Below, piece by piece: positions 1 through 8,482 of a stretch of DNA of 64,000 nucleotides. Every line of letters starts with the position of its first letter. Position 1 is the first letter of the stretch. The translations under genes and the position numbers were made by a program. The DNA lies in contig JAFGDP010000113.1 in the NCBI GenBank assembly GCA_016932075.1, positions 75,732 through 139,731 of the forward strand. Reading direction: 5' to 3'. Under the pieces are notes generated by a model that saw only the letters and a program-made list of their open reading frames with translations, ran no database searches and was not told the DNA's origin. This DNA comes from Chitinispirillaceae bacterium (lineage in GTDB: Bacteria; Fibrobacterota; Chitinivibrionia; Chitinivibrionales; Chitinispirillaceae).

Positions 1-753
1 TCGGGTTTTCTTGCAACGGTGAACGGCGACAATATTCCGGCCGGAGAGTTGGGTCCGGACGGGCCATGGCGCTTCCTTCGGTCGGTTGAGACCGCCTATT
101 CCGGAATTCCCAGCCTGCGGAGGATGGGCGCGCGATCAACGCTTACGCCCGGATACACCGCCCGTATTGCGGCCGATATGTTTCTCGGTAACCCGCTCTG
201 TTTCTACTCGCATCACGATTTTTTCAGAAGTTCCATTGAGGCCTTCGATGCTACAGCCTCATTTGTCAATGCGCGACTGCCGCAGGTGCGGTGGGTCGGC
301 CTCGCCGAGATCGCCCGCAGCCTCAGTCTTGTCCGCGGCCACGGATCGGCAGTCGAGGCGCATTTCCTCGGATTTGCGGTTGACCTTTGCAACAGCGGTG
401 CCGAAGCTCGGGAATACCGTTGTACCCTTGAAAGGGCGGAATGGAACAGTGAAGCAGCTTTCGTGAACGGCGAACAGAGGCCGATCGAGAGTTGTGGCGG
501 AACAAAGGCCCTTACGGTTATGGTTGCACCCGGGGAGACGGTGGAGGTCCGTGATCGTGTGCAATTCACGCCACCTGCCGTTTGTCACCGGGCCGCGCTA
601 CAGCTCTATGCCGCCGGGGTACGATTTTTTTCCGACCTGCGGGACATTTACTTTCCGAAGTTTTTATTAGGACGGGTAATAAACAGCATTCACGCTGCTG
701 TACTTAAAAAATGGCGTAAACGGAAACTGAGGTCGTTGAGTTGTTGCTCATGA
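1..753 (+). CDS. C-terminal part of a polysaccharide deacetylase-like protein (5' partial)
   Basis: The reading frame is open to the left edge of the window, so the GTG at position 19 is probably internal and the gene starts upstream. What is visible is about 250 residues. The segment around FYSHHDFF, followed by FVNARLPQVRW and GLAEIAR, resembles the region after the NodB domain in polysaccharide deacetylase-like proteins of capsule/EPS clusters. A beta-rich tail follows and the C-terminus is very basic (KKWRKRKLR). The catalytic part, if present, lies outside the window. The stop overlaps the next gene's start as ATGA, so this is the upstream member of the EPS operon. The family call is tentative; the frame and operon membership are solid. 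Confidence 0.5.
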   Translation, partial: SGFLATVNGDNIPAGELGPDGPWRFLRSVETAYSGIPSLRRMGARSTLTPGYTARIAADMFLGNPLCFYSHHDFFRSSIEAFDATASFVNARLPQVRWVGLAEIARSLSLVRGHGSAVEAHFLGFAVDLCNSGAEAREYRCTLERAEWNSEAAFVNGEQRPIESCGGTKALTVMVAPGETVEVRDRVQFTPPAVCHRAALQLYAAGVRFFSDLRDIYFPKFLLGRVINSIHAAVLKKWRKRKLRSLSCCS

Positions 754-2003
754 ACCGGATAACGAATATGGAACAGCATGCCGGTCGCGAACTGTGCGTA
801 CGAAGAACCGCCGCAGTCGTGGTGTTTTCGCATTTTCCCGATGATCCGCGGGTCTGCCGGGAAGCGGAGGCGGTGGAGGCACTGGGGTTTGAGATAGACG
901 TTTTCTGTATTCCCAAAAACGGGCAGAGCAGCCGTGAACGCCGGGGTTCCATCGCCGTTTACCGCTTCGGCCCGCACCGTCGGCGGGGAGCGAGGCTGCG
1001 TTACCTGGTCGAATATGTCCTGTTCATTCTCGGATGCACGGTGCGTTTGTCGGTGGCTCATTTGAAACGACGCTATGCGTTTGTCCATGTTCACAACATG
1101 CCGGATTTCCTTGTGTTCTGCGCAGTGGTCCCAAAGCTGCTCGGGGCTAGGATCATTCTGGACCTGCACGATCCGACACCGGAGGTATACCGGACGAAAT
1201 ACCTTAAACCCGACGACTCTTGGATGGTGGCGTTGCTTCGCACTATCGAGCGGGTGTGCATCGGTTTCGCTAGCGTTGTTTTTACCCCGAACCTTGCGTT
1301 CAAGCGTCTGTTCGTCGCGCGGGGTTGCCCTGAACAGAAGATTTCCATCATCATGAACTCGCCGCTGAGTCGGGTGTTCCAGTCTGCACAGCCGGCCGTC
1401 ATTGAGGGGCCTTCGCGGTTCCGCGTTATGTACCATGGAACAATTGTCAAGCGCCACGGCCTGGACATCGCCCTCAAGGCCGTTCAAAAGCTCCGGACAA
1501 CCATGCACGACATCGAATTTATCGTTTTCGGCGGCGGAGACGGTTTCATCGACATTTTCCTGCGGCTCGTGGAGCAGCACCGGATAACGGATGTCGTCCG
1601 GTATCTGGGTGAACAGAGCATCGAGACAATCGCCCGGTACGTTAAGGCCGTCGACGTCGGTATCATACCGAATCGCAAGACCGTTTTCACGGAGATCAAT
1701 TTTCCAACCAGGATTTTCGAGTACCTTATTGCGGGCAAGCCGGTCATTGTGCCCCGGACGCAGGGAATTCTCGATTATTTCGACGACAACTCGCTCTTCT
1801 TTTTCGAGGCGGGCAGCGCCGAGAGCCTTGCCGGGATGGTATCGTTGGTACGCAACGACCCGATGCGGACCAAGGCCATCCTCGAACGGGCATCCGAGCG
1901 TTTCCGGGCTAACCGTTGGGAACTCCAGCAGCAGCGGCTTCAGGAGATAGTGGGCGCGCTCGTGCCAAGTGCCGGAACCGCGGAGGCGCTACGCCATGGC
2001 TGA
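750..2003 (+). CDS. Glycosyltransferase family 4 (WbuB-like)
   Basis: A 417-residue GT-B glycosyltransferase that probably adds a sugar to the lipid-linked EPS repeat unit at the inner membrane. The N-terminal Rossmann half shows the GT4 opening (FSHFPDDPRVCREA) and a HVHNMPDF segment with LDLHDPTPEVY. The C-terminal half has the donor-binding region TEINFPTRIFEYLIAGKPVI followed by a DYFDDNS stretch. I chose ATG at 750 because it overlaps the preceding stop as ATGA; an in-frame TTG lies at 741. The downstream GT2 gene starts inside this gene's last codons, indicating translational coupling. The donor and acceptor cannot be read from the sequence. Confidence 0.88.
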   Translation: MNRITNMEQHAGRELCVRRTAAVVVFSHFPDDPRVCREAEAVEALGFEIDVFCIPKNGQSSRERRGSIAVYRFGPHRRRGARLRYLVEYVLFILGCTVRLSVAHLKRRYAFVHVHNMPDFLVFCAVVPKLLGARIILDLHDPTPEVYRTKYLKPDDSWMVALLRTIERVCIGFASVVFTPNLAFKRLFVARGCPEQKISIIMNSPLSRVFQSAQPAVIEGPSRFRVMYHGTIVKRHGLDIALKAVQKLRTTMHDIEFIVFGGGDGFIDIFLRLVEQHRITDVVRYLGEQSIETIARYVKAVDVGIIPNRKTVFTEINFPTRIFEYLIAGKPVIVPRTQGILDYFDDNSLFFFEAGSAESLAGMVSLVRNDPMRTKAILERASERFRANRWELQQQRLQEIVGALVPSAGTAEALRHG

Positions 2004-2865
2004 TTCAATTGAACGCTATATCATCATTAGTCCGGTCCGGGACGAAGCGCAGCACCTGCCGAAGGCCATTGAGAGCGTCTGTTGCCAGACCATTGCGCCG
2101 CAGCAGTGGATCGTAGTCAACGATGGTTCGCGCGACAATTCGCTTGACATCCTCAGGCAGCATGCGCGGCCCTTCATGACCATCGTCGACCGGCAGGACC
2201 GCGGCTTCCGCAAGTCCGGCGCCGGCGTCATCGAAGCGTTCAATGAAGGCCTGTCGCAGGTGCGGAGCATCGACTGGGACGTTCTTGTCAAGCTCGACGG
2301 CGACCTGTCGTTTGCGCCGGATTATTTCGCCTCGTGCTTTGAACGGTTCCGCCTCGATTCGCGGCTCGGTATCGCCGGCGGCGCGGTATATCACAGCATA
2401 GACGGCAGGCTTCTGCTCGAAAAAAACCCGCTGTTCCACGTGCGGGGTGCTACTAAAATCTACCGGCGGGGCTGTTGGGAGGCCATAGGAGGTCTCAGAC
2501 CGCTCACCGGCTGGGACACCATCGACGAGGTCATGGCGAACATGCACGGGTGGTCAACCCGTACGTTTGAAGATCTCGTCGTCACGCACCACCGCTACAC
2601 CGGCAGCGCCGATGGCGCCTGGAAGAACCTCGTGAAAAACGGTATCGCCAATTATGCGTCCTGCTACCACCCGCTTTTCATGGCGGTAAAATGCCTCAAA
2701 CGGATTTTTCGTGAACCGGTCTTAACGGGATCCGCGGCGCTCATGTACGGCTTCTGCCGGGGGTACTTACGCCGCCTTCCGCGGGTCGAGGAGAGAGAGT
2801 ATCGAACATACATCCGCAGGCAGCAGTTCAACCGTCTTGTAGGGAGAGAGTCGATTTGGCATTGA
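1996..2865 (+). CDS. Glycosyltransferase family 2
   Basis: A 289-residue GT-A enzyme. The N-terminus carries the family-2 opening (YIIISPVRDEAQHLPKAIES), then VVNDGSRDNS for nucleotide-sugar binding, and a metal-binding DxD-type motif within KLDGDLSF. The acceptor half contains GLRPLTGWDTIDEV. ATG at 1996 overlaps the previous stop by 8 bases; a frame extension to 1969 exists but would overlap more. No membrane segments are obvious, so it is expected to be cytosolic or membrane-associated. It probably contributes one linkage of the EPS repeat; specificity is unknown. Confidence 0.88.
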   Translation: MADSIERYIIISPVRDEAQHLPKAIESVCCQTIAPQQWIVVNDGSRDNSLDILRQHARPFMTIVDRQDRGFRKSGAGVIEAFNEGLSQVRSIDWDVLVKLDGDLSFAPDYFASCFERFRLDSRLGIAGGAVYHSIDGRLLLEKNPLFHVRGATKIYRRGCWEAIGGLRPLTGWDTIDEVMANMHGWSTRTFEDLVVTHHRYTGSADGAWKNLVKNGIANYASCYHPLFMAVKCLKRIFREPVLTGSAALMYGFCRGYLRRLPRVEEREYRTYIRRQQFNRLVGRESIWH

Positions 2866-4250
2866 CCATCGGGCTTTTTATCGTGGTGACGGCTATTGTG
2901 GTTACCGCGTACGGCAGGAACTATATGCAGGGTGTAATTTGTTCAATATTCCTCATGCTGTTCCTGCCGTACAATATCTGTCTTAAAATGGGAGGGCTGC
3001 CCAACTTAACAGTACATAGGGCCCTCGTATTGGTCATGGCTGGGTACTGGCTATTTAATGCGCTGGTGCGTAAGTCACCGACCGGGCTGCCGGCGTTCAA
3101 ATCCTTCACCGCCGTGCTGCTGACTGGGCTTTTCGCAGCGGTTCTTTCGGTTATCCCTGCTACGAGCATCAAGGCGTCGCTCTCGATGATAATAGAATGG
3201 TACCTGCTCTATGTAATCATCGGTACGAGTTTCATGTCGCTACAAAATGAAGATGCCGTCATGGTGCGGACCTGGCTGTGCAGAGCCATCGTTTATGCCG
3301 CGGTTGCGGTGGCAATACTCGGTGTTATCGAACGGTGGACCGGGTTCAATTTTGTAAATTTTCTGCCCCGCGTCTCCGAAATGCCCGAGTTTCTAGATAA
3401 CCTCCACACCTACCAGGGGCGGGTCAAGGCGACCTATCCGCATGCGATTCTCTTGGGGTACGGTCTCGCCATGTGCTTTCCGCTGGTTTTGCTTTTCGCG
3501 CGCGACGTCACCGGGAGATTCAGAAAATGGGCGATGTATTTCTGTTTCTTTCTGGTCGGTTCCTGCATATTTTTTACCGAGAGCCGGGGAGCGTGGATTG
3601 GCGCCATTCTTTCAGCCGTAGTTTTGGTACTGGCGGTTCCTTCCATGAGAAAACAGCTCTTTCTTTTCGGCTGCCTCCTTGCACTGGTCCTCGTTGTCCG
3701 GCCCCAGGTGACGAAGAGTATTTTAAATCTCGTAGGCTCGACAAGCAACGTCCAGAGTCTTAAGGGAAGATCCGCGAATTACCGCATGGAGCTTTGGATA
3801 AAGGCTTATACCGAAGTAGCGCGGTCGCCACAGCGGTTCGCATTGGGGTATGGCGAAAACAGCCACTCCTATGTGGATTGGTCGGGATACGAGGTGCGGA
3901 CCGGCAGATTTAGCCATTTCTGGAGCTGGGACAACGAATATGCTGTTATTCTCCTGGAACGTGGTGTATTGGGACTGGCCGCGTTCGGTTTTCTTATAGC
4001 AAGCGTTCTTACGGCCATCGCTAGGCAGTTCCGGCGAGTAGCGCCAGGTCTGCGGCCGGTGTTCGTTGCTATGTGTGTTCCAGTGCTTGTATATTTTTTC
4101 ATGATGACAAATGTGAAAATATTTTCCCCACAAATCAAGGTCCTATTTCTGGTCTGCGTGGCTGTGCTCGGTACGTTCGACTGGTCATATGCCCGCAGCG
4201 ACGAGCCGGTGGAGGACAAAGTACCGGTAGGAGAAGGAGCAGTATTATGA
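2856..4250 (+). CDS. O-antigen ligase/polymerase family membrane protein (Wzy/WaaL-like)
   Basis: A 464-residue polytopic membrane protein with roughly ten to twelve hydrophobic segments. The characteristic O-antigen ligase segment is FTESRGAWIGAILSAVVL, followed by a large periplasmic loop (GYGENSHSYVDWSGYE and FSHFWSWDNEY). Such proteins polymerise or ligate undecaprenyl-linked glycans on the periplasmic side. The start is a TTG at 2856 with the purine-rich AGGGAGAGAG 6-15 bases upstream, overlapping the GT2 stop. The gene ends in an ATGA overlap with the next gene. Sequence alone does not separate polymerase from ligase, but the EPS context favours a Wzy role. Confidence 0.85.
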   Translation: MALTIGLFIVVTAIVVTAYGRNYMQGVICSIFLMLFLPYNICLKMGGLPNLTVHRALVLVMAGYWLFNALVRKSPTGLPAFKSFTAVLLTGLFAAVLSVIPATSIKASLSMIIEWYLLYVIIGTSFMSLQNEDAVMVRTWLCRAIVYAAVAVAILGVIERWTGFNFVNFLPRVSEMPEFLDNLHTYQGRVKATYPHAILLGYGLAMCFPLVLLFARDVTGRFRKWAMYFCFFLVGSCIFFTESRGAWIGAILSAVVLVLAVPSMRKQLFLFGCLLALVLVVRPQVTKSILNLVGSTSNVQSLKGRSANYRMELWIKAYTEVARSPQRFALGYGENSHSYVDWSGYEVRTGRFSHFWSWDNEYAVILLERGVLGLAAFGFLIASVLTAIARQFRRVAPGLRPVFVAMCVPVLVYFFMMTNVKIFSPQIKVLFLVCVAVLGTFDWSYARSDEPVEDKVPVGEGAVL

Positions 4251-6349
4251 TGCTCGCACGGTTGTCTAGTTATACAGCATCGTTTTTATCCGTTCTGCTC
4301 GCCGCGGTCGTTGCTGCCGCGGGAAACATCCATATCGTTCCCGACGGTTCTGGAGTCGGGGATCGTTCGGGCCGTGATTGGGCGAATGCCTTCGACGGTT
4401 TCCCGCCGCCTTCAGCAGCTTGGTGGGGCTCAGCCGTAGGTGGCGACACCCTTTTCGTTTCCGGTGGGACCTATTCGGAAAATTGGGAGATTCCTATTGG
4501 CGGGAATGCGCAGCCGCTTTTAATCCGCAGGGCGACAGCTTTGCAACACGGCAGTGATGAAGGCTGGCAGGAATGGTTCGATTCAACGGTAGTCATTAAA
4601 GACGCGGGGATACTCCTACACAGTGGCAATATTACGGTGGACGGAGCTGTGGAGGGGGGAATTTGGATTCTGGTCGCGGCACGCAATCCTTCGAATGGGG
4701 TCGAGCTGGACAAACCAGGCAATCATCTTGTCCTTCGGCGTCTCCGGATTCAAGGTCCCGGCTACAACGATCCGAACCCGACGCGCGGCATAGACTGCAC
4801 GCCTTCCGGTGGCACGAGCACTGGGCTGTTGGTTGACAGTTGCATTATTTACGATCTCTCGAGCGGTATCTACACGCTCCGTTTCGACAGCGTCATCGTT
4901 CAGCATTCGGTTATCCATGACATTCATAATGGCGCCGATATTCACGAGAACGCCTGGTATTCCGAGGACTGCAACCATTGCATTTTCCGCTACAATATCG
5001 TGTACAACTCGTCCTCAGAAGGCGTCTTCATCCGTTCAACGCAGAACGACTGGGTTATTCATAACAACCTCTTTTACAATTCGAACTATGGCGTGGCTAC
5101 TAAGGAAGGATTTACCCATACGGCAATAGTTATTTATAACAACACGTTCGCCAACTTGCGGGTGCCTATCGTGCTCAAAGACCCAACCGATGTCGGCGTA
5201 GTGAAGAACAACCTGATTGTTCCCGACGAAAGCGGGATCGGCTATACGGGCCAGACCGTTCATGACTTCAATTATTATGGAGGTTCGTCGACCGTAGACG
5301 AGCCGAACGGTGTTGCTGGAATGGGCGTGAATCCGTTCGTTGACACAGCACGGCACGACTACCGCTTAAGGCCGGGCACCGCTCCGGTGGAGGCCGGCGT
5401 CGCACTCGACAGTACGTTTCGCCGAGACCTCGCCGGCATCCTCCGGCCCCGCGGTCGCGGGTGGGACATCGGCGCGTTGGAGTTCGACGCACCCGGTGGT
5501 TTTATTTCTTTCGAGGATTCGCTGATGGCCCTGCAGGAGGAGGGTGGCACCGCGACGGTGCGTATTCTGCGCTGGGGCGCGAATGCGGGGAGTGTGGGCG
5601 TTTCGCTGTCCGTAATAAACGGGACCGCCATGCAGGGTGTCGACTTCCAGTGCCAGCCGGGCAGGATTGAATTCGCGGTTGGGGATACGCTCCGGGAATT
5701 CGTCGTCACAGCCATTAACAACGCCGACTCCGATGGCGTGCGTAGTGCGCAGCTCTGGCTCCACGACGCTGACTCGTCCGCGGCACTCGCATACCCGAAA
5801 ATTCTCACGCTTCTGATTATGGACGACGAACGGATCAACCATTCTCCGGAGGCTCCCCGGCTTCTGGCGCCGCAGAACGGGGCTGTAATCGGAGACTCGA
5901 TGGTCGATTTTTCATGGTCGAAGTGCAAAGATCCCGATGGAGACTCGGTCGCCTACCACCTTCAGGTGGCGATGGATTCTCTTTTCTCAACCGTCGTTCT
6001 GAACCATACCGTTCCGCCGTCTGGCAGTTGTTCTGCCGCGGTCCCGGCCATGCTCCTCGGCGCGTGGTGTCTTTCTATTATTCCCTTCTGGAAACGTCGC
6101 CGGCGTACGAAAGCCCGCGGCTGTCGCCTGGCAGCCGGGAACGCGGCGATCCTCCTCATGGTTCTGCTATTGCAGCCTTTGTGCCGGACCATGTCGAAAG
6201 ACAATCCCGCAGGCATTTCACCGTCGGACCGGATCAGTATCAGAGAGACGCTTCCCGGCAAAGGCGCTTATTTCTGGCGTGTTCAGAGCGATGATCGTCG
6301 TGGCGGGACCGCAATAAGCGAAACCAGGAAGCTGCTGATCGGGCAATAA
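4247..6349 (+). CDS. Secreted right-handed beta-helix protein with Calx-beta and FN3-like domains
   Basis: About 700 residues from the ATG at 4247, which overlaps the previous stop; ATG at 4250 is an alternative. A signal peptide covers residues 1-26. Residues 30-410 are a right-handed parallel beta-helix (repeated short strands such as VIHNNLFYNS, AIVIYNNTFAN, VGVVKNNLIV), like pectate-lyase/NosD-type proteins that bind or cleave polysaccharide. Residues 415-527 look like a Calx-beta domain, and from about 535 there is an FN3-like domain (PEAPRLLAPQNGAVI...FSWSK, closing with GAYFWRVQSDD). That last domain is interrupted at 599-646 by a hydrophobic stretch, an RRRR cluster and a second hydrophobic stretch. 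It may modify or anchor the polysaccharide; no enzyme activity can be assigned. Confidence 0.78.
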   Translation: MMLARLSSYTASFLSVLLAAVVAAAGNIHIVPDGSGVGDRSGRDWANAFDGFPPPSAAWWGSAVGGDTLFVSGGTYSENWEIPIGGNAQPLLIRRATALQHGSDEGWQEWFDSTVVIKDAGILLHSGNITVDGAVEGGIWILVAARNPSNGVELDKPGNHLVLRRLRIQGPGYNDPNPTRGIDCTPSGGTSTGLLVDSCIIYDLSSGIYTLRFDSVIVQHSVIHDIHNGADIHENAWYSEDCNHCIFRYNIVYNSSSEGVFIRSTQNDWVIHNNLFYNSNYGVATKEGFTHTAIVIYNNTFANLRVPIVLKDPTDVGVVKNNLIVPDESGIGYTGQTVHDFNYYGGSSTVDEPNGVAGMGVNPFVDTARHDYRLRPGTAPVEAGVALDSTFRRDLAGILRPRGRGWDIGALEFDAPGGFISFEDSLMALQEEGGTATVRILRWGANAGSVGVSLSVINGTAMQGVDFQCQPGRIEFAVGDTLREFVVTAINNADSDGVRSAQLWLHDADSSAALAYPKILTLLIMDDERINHSPEAPRLLAPQNGAVIGDSMVDFSWSKCKDPDGDSVAYHLQVAMDSLFSTVVLNHTVPPSGSCSAAVPAMLLGAWCLSIIPFWKRRRRTKARGCRLAAGNAAILLMVLLLQPLCRTMSKDNPAGISPSDRISIRETLPGKGAYFWRVQSDDRRGGTAISETRKLLIGQ

Positions 6350-6360
6350 AGGAACGCCGC

Positions 6361-7224
6361 TTGTTCAAACGCCTCGCAAAGATATGCCTGGGTTGCCTGT
6401 GGCTCCTGTATTGGTTGCCGCTGCTGGCCGTGGTCCGGGTGCGCAAGTCAGCGTTCCGGAGCGTTCTGATTGTTCTCTATTACCATGCAGTCCCTGCCCG
6501 CGCCGCCGCGCGTTTCTCACGGCAGATGTGGATTTTACATCGCTTGGGAATCGCGGCTTCGCCCCTTGAATTGACAGCGGACCGCCGCAGAAACGGCATC
6601 CGCGTGCTCGTTACGTTTGACGACGGTTTCGAGTCGGTGATCGAGCATGCTCTTCCCCATTTGCGGCAGTTTGGCATTCCTGCAATCGTTTTCGTTCCAA
6701 GCGGATATATAGGGCGCGCGCCGGGATGGGTACCGGAGCATTCGCCCCTTCGGCAGGAGCGCGTGATGAACGAACAGCAGCTGTGCCTGCTTGCCCGCGA
6801 TCCCCTCATCACCATTGGATCGCACTGCCGTTCTCACCGAAAACTCACCGGCCTGTCTCAGGAAACGGCGGAACTGGAGATCAGGGAAAGCAAGCGCGAA
6901 ATCGAAAGCATTCTCGGCACGCCGGTCATTTGGATCAGTTTCCCGCACGGTGCCTGCAATTCATCACATGCTGCAATTACGCGTGAGGCGGGGTACAGCC
7001 GTGTTTTCACGATCCAACCGCATCTGCTCAAGGGCTTGCGTGAGGAGTATGCCGTCGGTCGATTCCCGGTGTCTGCCGAGAGCTGGTGGATCGAATATCT
7101 TCTTACCATATCCGGCGGCTGCGGCTGGCGGTCGCTGGGCGCCCGGCTGCGGCGCTTCGTGCAAGCGGGGGCGCAGCGCAGTGAACCGGACGGAGATGTC
7201 CCGATAGCGGGAGCTTCATCGTGA
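6361..7224 (+). CDS. Polysaccharide deacetylase (NodB domain)
   Basis: A 287-residue carbohydrate esterase family 4 protein with an N-terminal membrane anchor (CLGCLWLLYWLPLLAVV). NodB motifs are visible in order: the catalytic/metal aspartates in LVTFDDGFE, the zinc-binding histidines in SHCRSH, and FPHGACN in place of the usual FPYG. It would de-N- or de-O-acetylate sugars of the exported polymer. The start is TTG at 6361, preceded by AAAGGA 7 bases upstream; no in-frame ATG lies near. It overlaps the next gene as GTGA. The deacetylase call is strong; the substrate is inferred only from the EPS cluster. Confidence 0.87.
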   Translation: MFKRLAKICLGCLWLLYWLPLLAVVRVRKSAFRSVLIVLYYHAVPARAAARFSRQMWILHRLGIAASPLELTADRRRNGIRVLVTFDDGFESVIEHALPHLRQFGIPAIVFVPSGYIGRAPGWVPEHSPLRQERVMNEQQLCLLARDPLITIGSHCRSHRKLTGLSQETAELEIRESKREIESILGTPVIWISFPHGACNSSHAAITREAGYSRVFTIQPHLLKGLREEYAVGRFPVSAESWWIEYLLTISGGCGWRSLGARLRRFVQAGAQRSEPDGDVPIAGASS

Positions 7225-8474
7225 ACATGGAAAAAAAAATCCGTACCATAGACGATATTGCGGCCTGGCGCCTGTGTTGCGGCTGCGGCGCCTGCGCTGC
7301 GGTATGCAGCCGGGGCGCGATCCGTCTTGTCAATTATTTCGACGACGGTATTCGGCCGGTGCGCCTGAAAAATTTGTGCGTCGCATGCGGTGAATGCCTG
7401 GCGGTCTGCCCGGGAAAAGAGGTTCTGGTGAGGTCACAAAACACAGCGCAGGGTAATGGAGCGGCGACGGCAGGCGGACAGCCCCTGCCGCAGGTCTGGG
7501 AAGGATATTCGTGTGATCCCGAGATACGGCTGACCGGTTCCTCAGGCGGTGCAATAACCGCGCTCGCCCTGCACTGTCTTGAACATGAGGGTGTGCGGCG
7601 CGTGGTGCATGTTTGCTCCCGGCCGGACATCCCGTGGCTTAATGAGACCTGCCTGAGCTACGGCAGAGCCGATCTGCTGCGCGGGTGTGGGTCTCGCTAT
7701 TCTCCCGCCTCGCCGTGTGAAGTGCTCAACCGCTGCTCGGTTGAAGACGGACCGGTGGTTTTTGTCGGGAAGCCGTGCGATATTGCGGCATTGCGGAATT
7801 TCCAGCGGCTTCGTCCCGAGTTAAAACGCTCGATCGGGGTGGCAGTCTCGCTGTTTTGCGCAGGCACACCCTCGACCGTGGGAACTCTTTCGCTTATTAA
7901 AAAGGGCGGCCTGTCGCCCGACCGGGTGGAGCGAATGCGCTACCGCGGAGAGGGATGGCCTGGGACCGCTCTTGCGGAGCAGCGTAATCCGGAAAAACGA
8001 GCCTCCTTCACTTACGCCGAATGCTGGGGTTTTCTAAAAAAATTCCGCCCGTTCCGGTGTCATCTCTGCCCAGACGGCATGGGCGACTGCGCCGATATTG
8101 CCTGCGGTGATCCCTGGTACCTATCTTCCAGCGACCAGGAGCCGGGCCGGTCGCTGGTTATAGCGCGGACGCCTGCGGGCGCGAAGATCGTGGAATCGGC
8201 GATGCGCAGCGGTGCCATAACGCTGGAGCAGCGTACGGAGGAAGCGCTAACCGTTGCCCAGAAAAATCTTTTCACAAAACGGGGTGCCATCGCGGGAAGG
8301 ATTGCAGCCCTGCGTCTGCTCAATCTCCCACGGCCGGCCTATCGCGGTTTTAATCTCGCACAGTCATGGCGGGGTCTTACCCTGCGCGAAAGGGCTGTGA
8401 GCATTTTAGGTACGATGAGACGCGTGTGGCAGCGCGGATATGCCCATCCTGAGTCGAGGTATTTGCAGCCGTAA
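7221..8474 (+). CDS. Coenzyme F420 hydrogenase/dehydrogenase beta subunit-like Fe-S protein
   Basis: A 417-residue protein. The N-terminus carries two ferredoxin-type 4Fe-4S motifs (CGCGACAAVC and CVACGECLAVC). The FrhB/FdhB-like region follows, with SSGGAITALALH, VFVGKPCDIAALRN and a second cysteine set in RCHLCPDGMGDCADIACGDPW. Members are common in capsule/EPS clusters next to polysaccharide pyruvyltransferase genes, as here two genes downstream, and are presumed to perform a flavin/Fe-S redox step on a sugar. There is no reason to infer F420 or methanogenesis. The GTG start at 7221 overlaps the deacetylase stop. The substrate is unknown. Confidence 0.85.
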   Translation: MNMEKKIRTIDDIAAWRLCCGCGACAAVCSRGAIRLVNYFDDGIRPVRLKNLCVACGECLAVCPGKEVLVRSQNTAQGNGAATAGGQPLPQVWEGYSCDPEIRLTGSSGGAITALALHCLEHEGVRRVVHVCSRPDIPWLNETCLSYGRADLLRGCGSRYSPASPCEVLNRCSVEDGPVVFVGKPCDIAALRNFQRLRPELKRSIGVAVSLFCAGTPSTVGTLSLIKKGGLSPDRVERMRYRGEGWPGTALAEQRNPEKRASFTYAECWGFLKKFRPFRCHLCPDGMGDCADIACGDPWYLSSSDQEPGRSLVIARTPAGAKIVESAMRSGAITLEQRTEEALTVAQKNLFTKRGAIAGRIAALRLLNLPRPAYRGFNLAQSWRGLTLRERAVSILGTMRRVWQRGYAHPESRYLQP

Positions 8475-8482
8475 CGTCAACT

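Noticed and set aside
690..1580. Minus-strand frame of about 296 codons overlapping the first glycosyltransferase
   Set aside because: Shadow of the GT4 gene; the plus strand carries motif-rich coding sequence.
7221..8474. Methanogen-type F420 metabolism
   Set aside because: The gene is a family member commonly found in bacterial EPS clusters; no F420 biosynthesis or methanogenesis genes are present.
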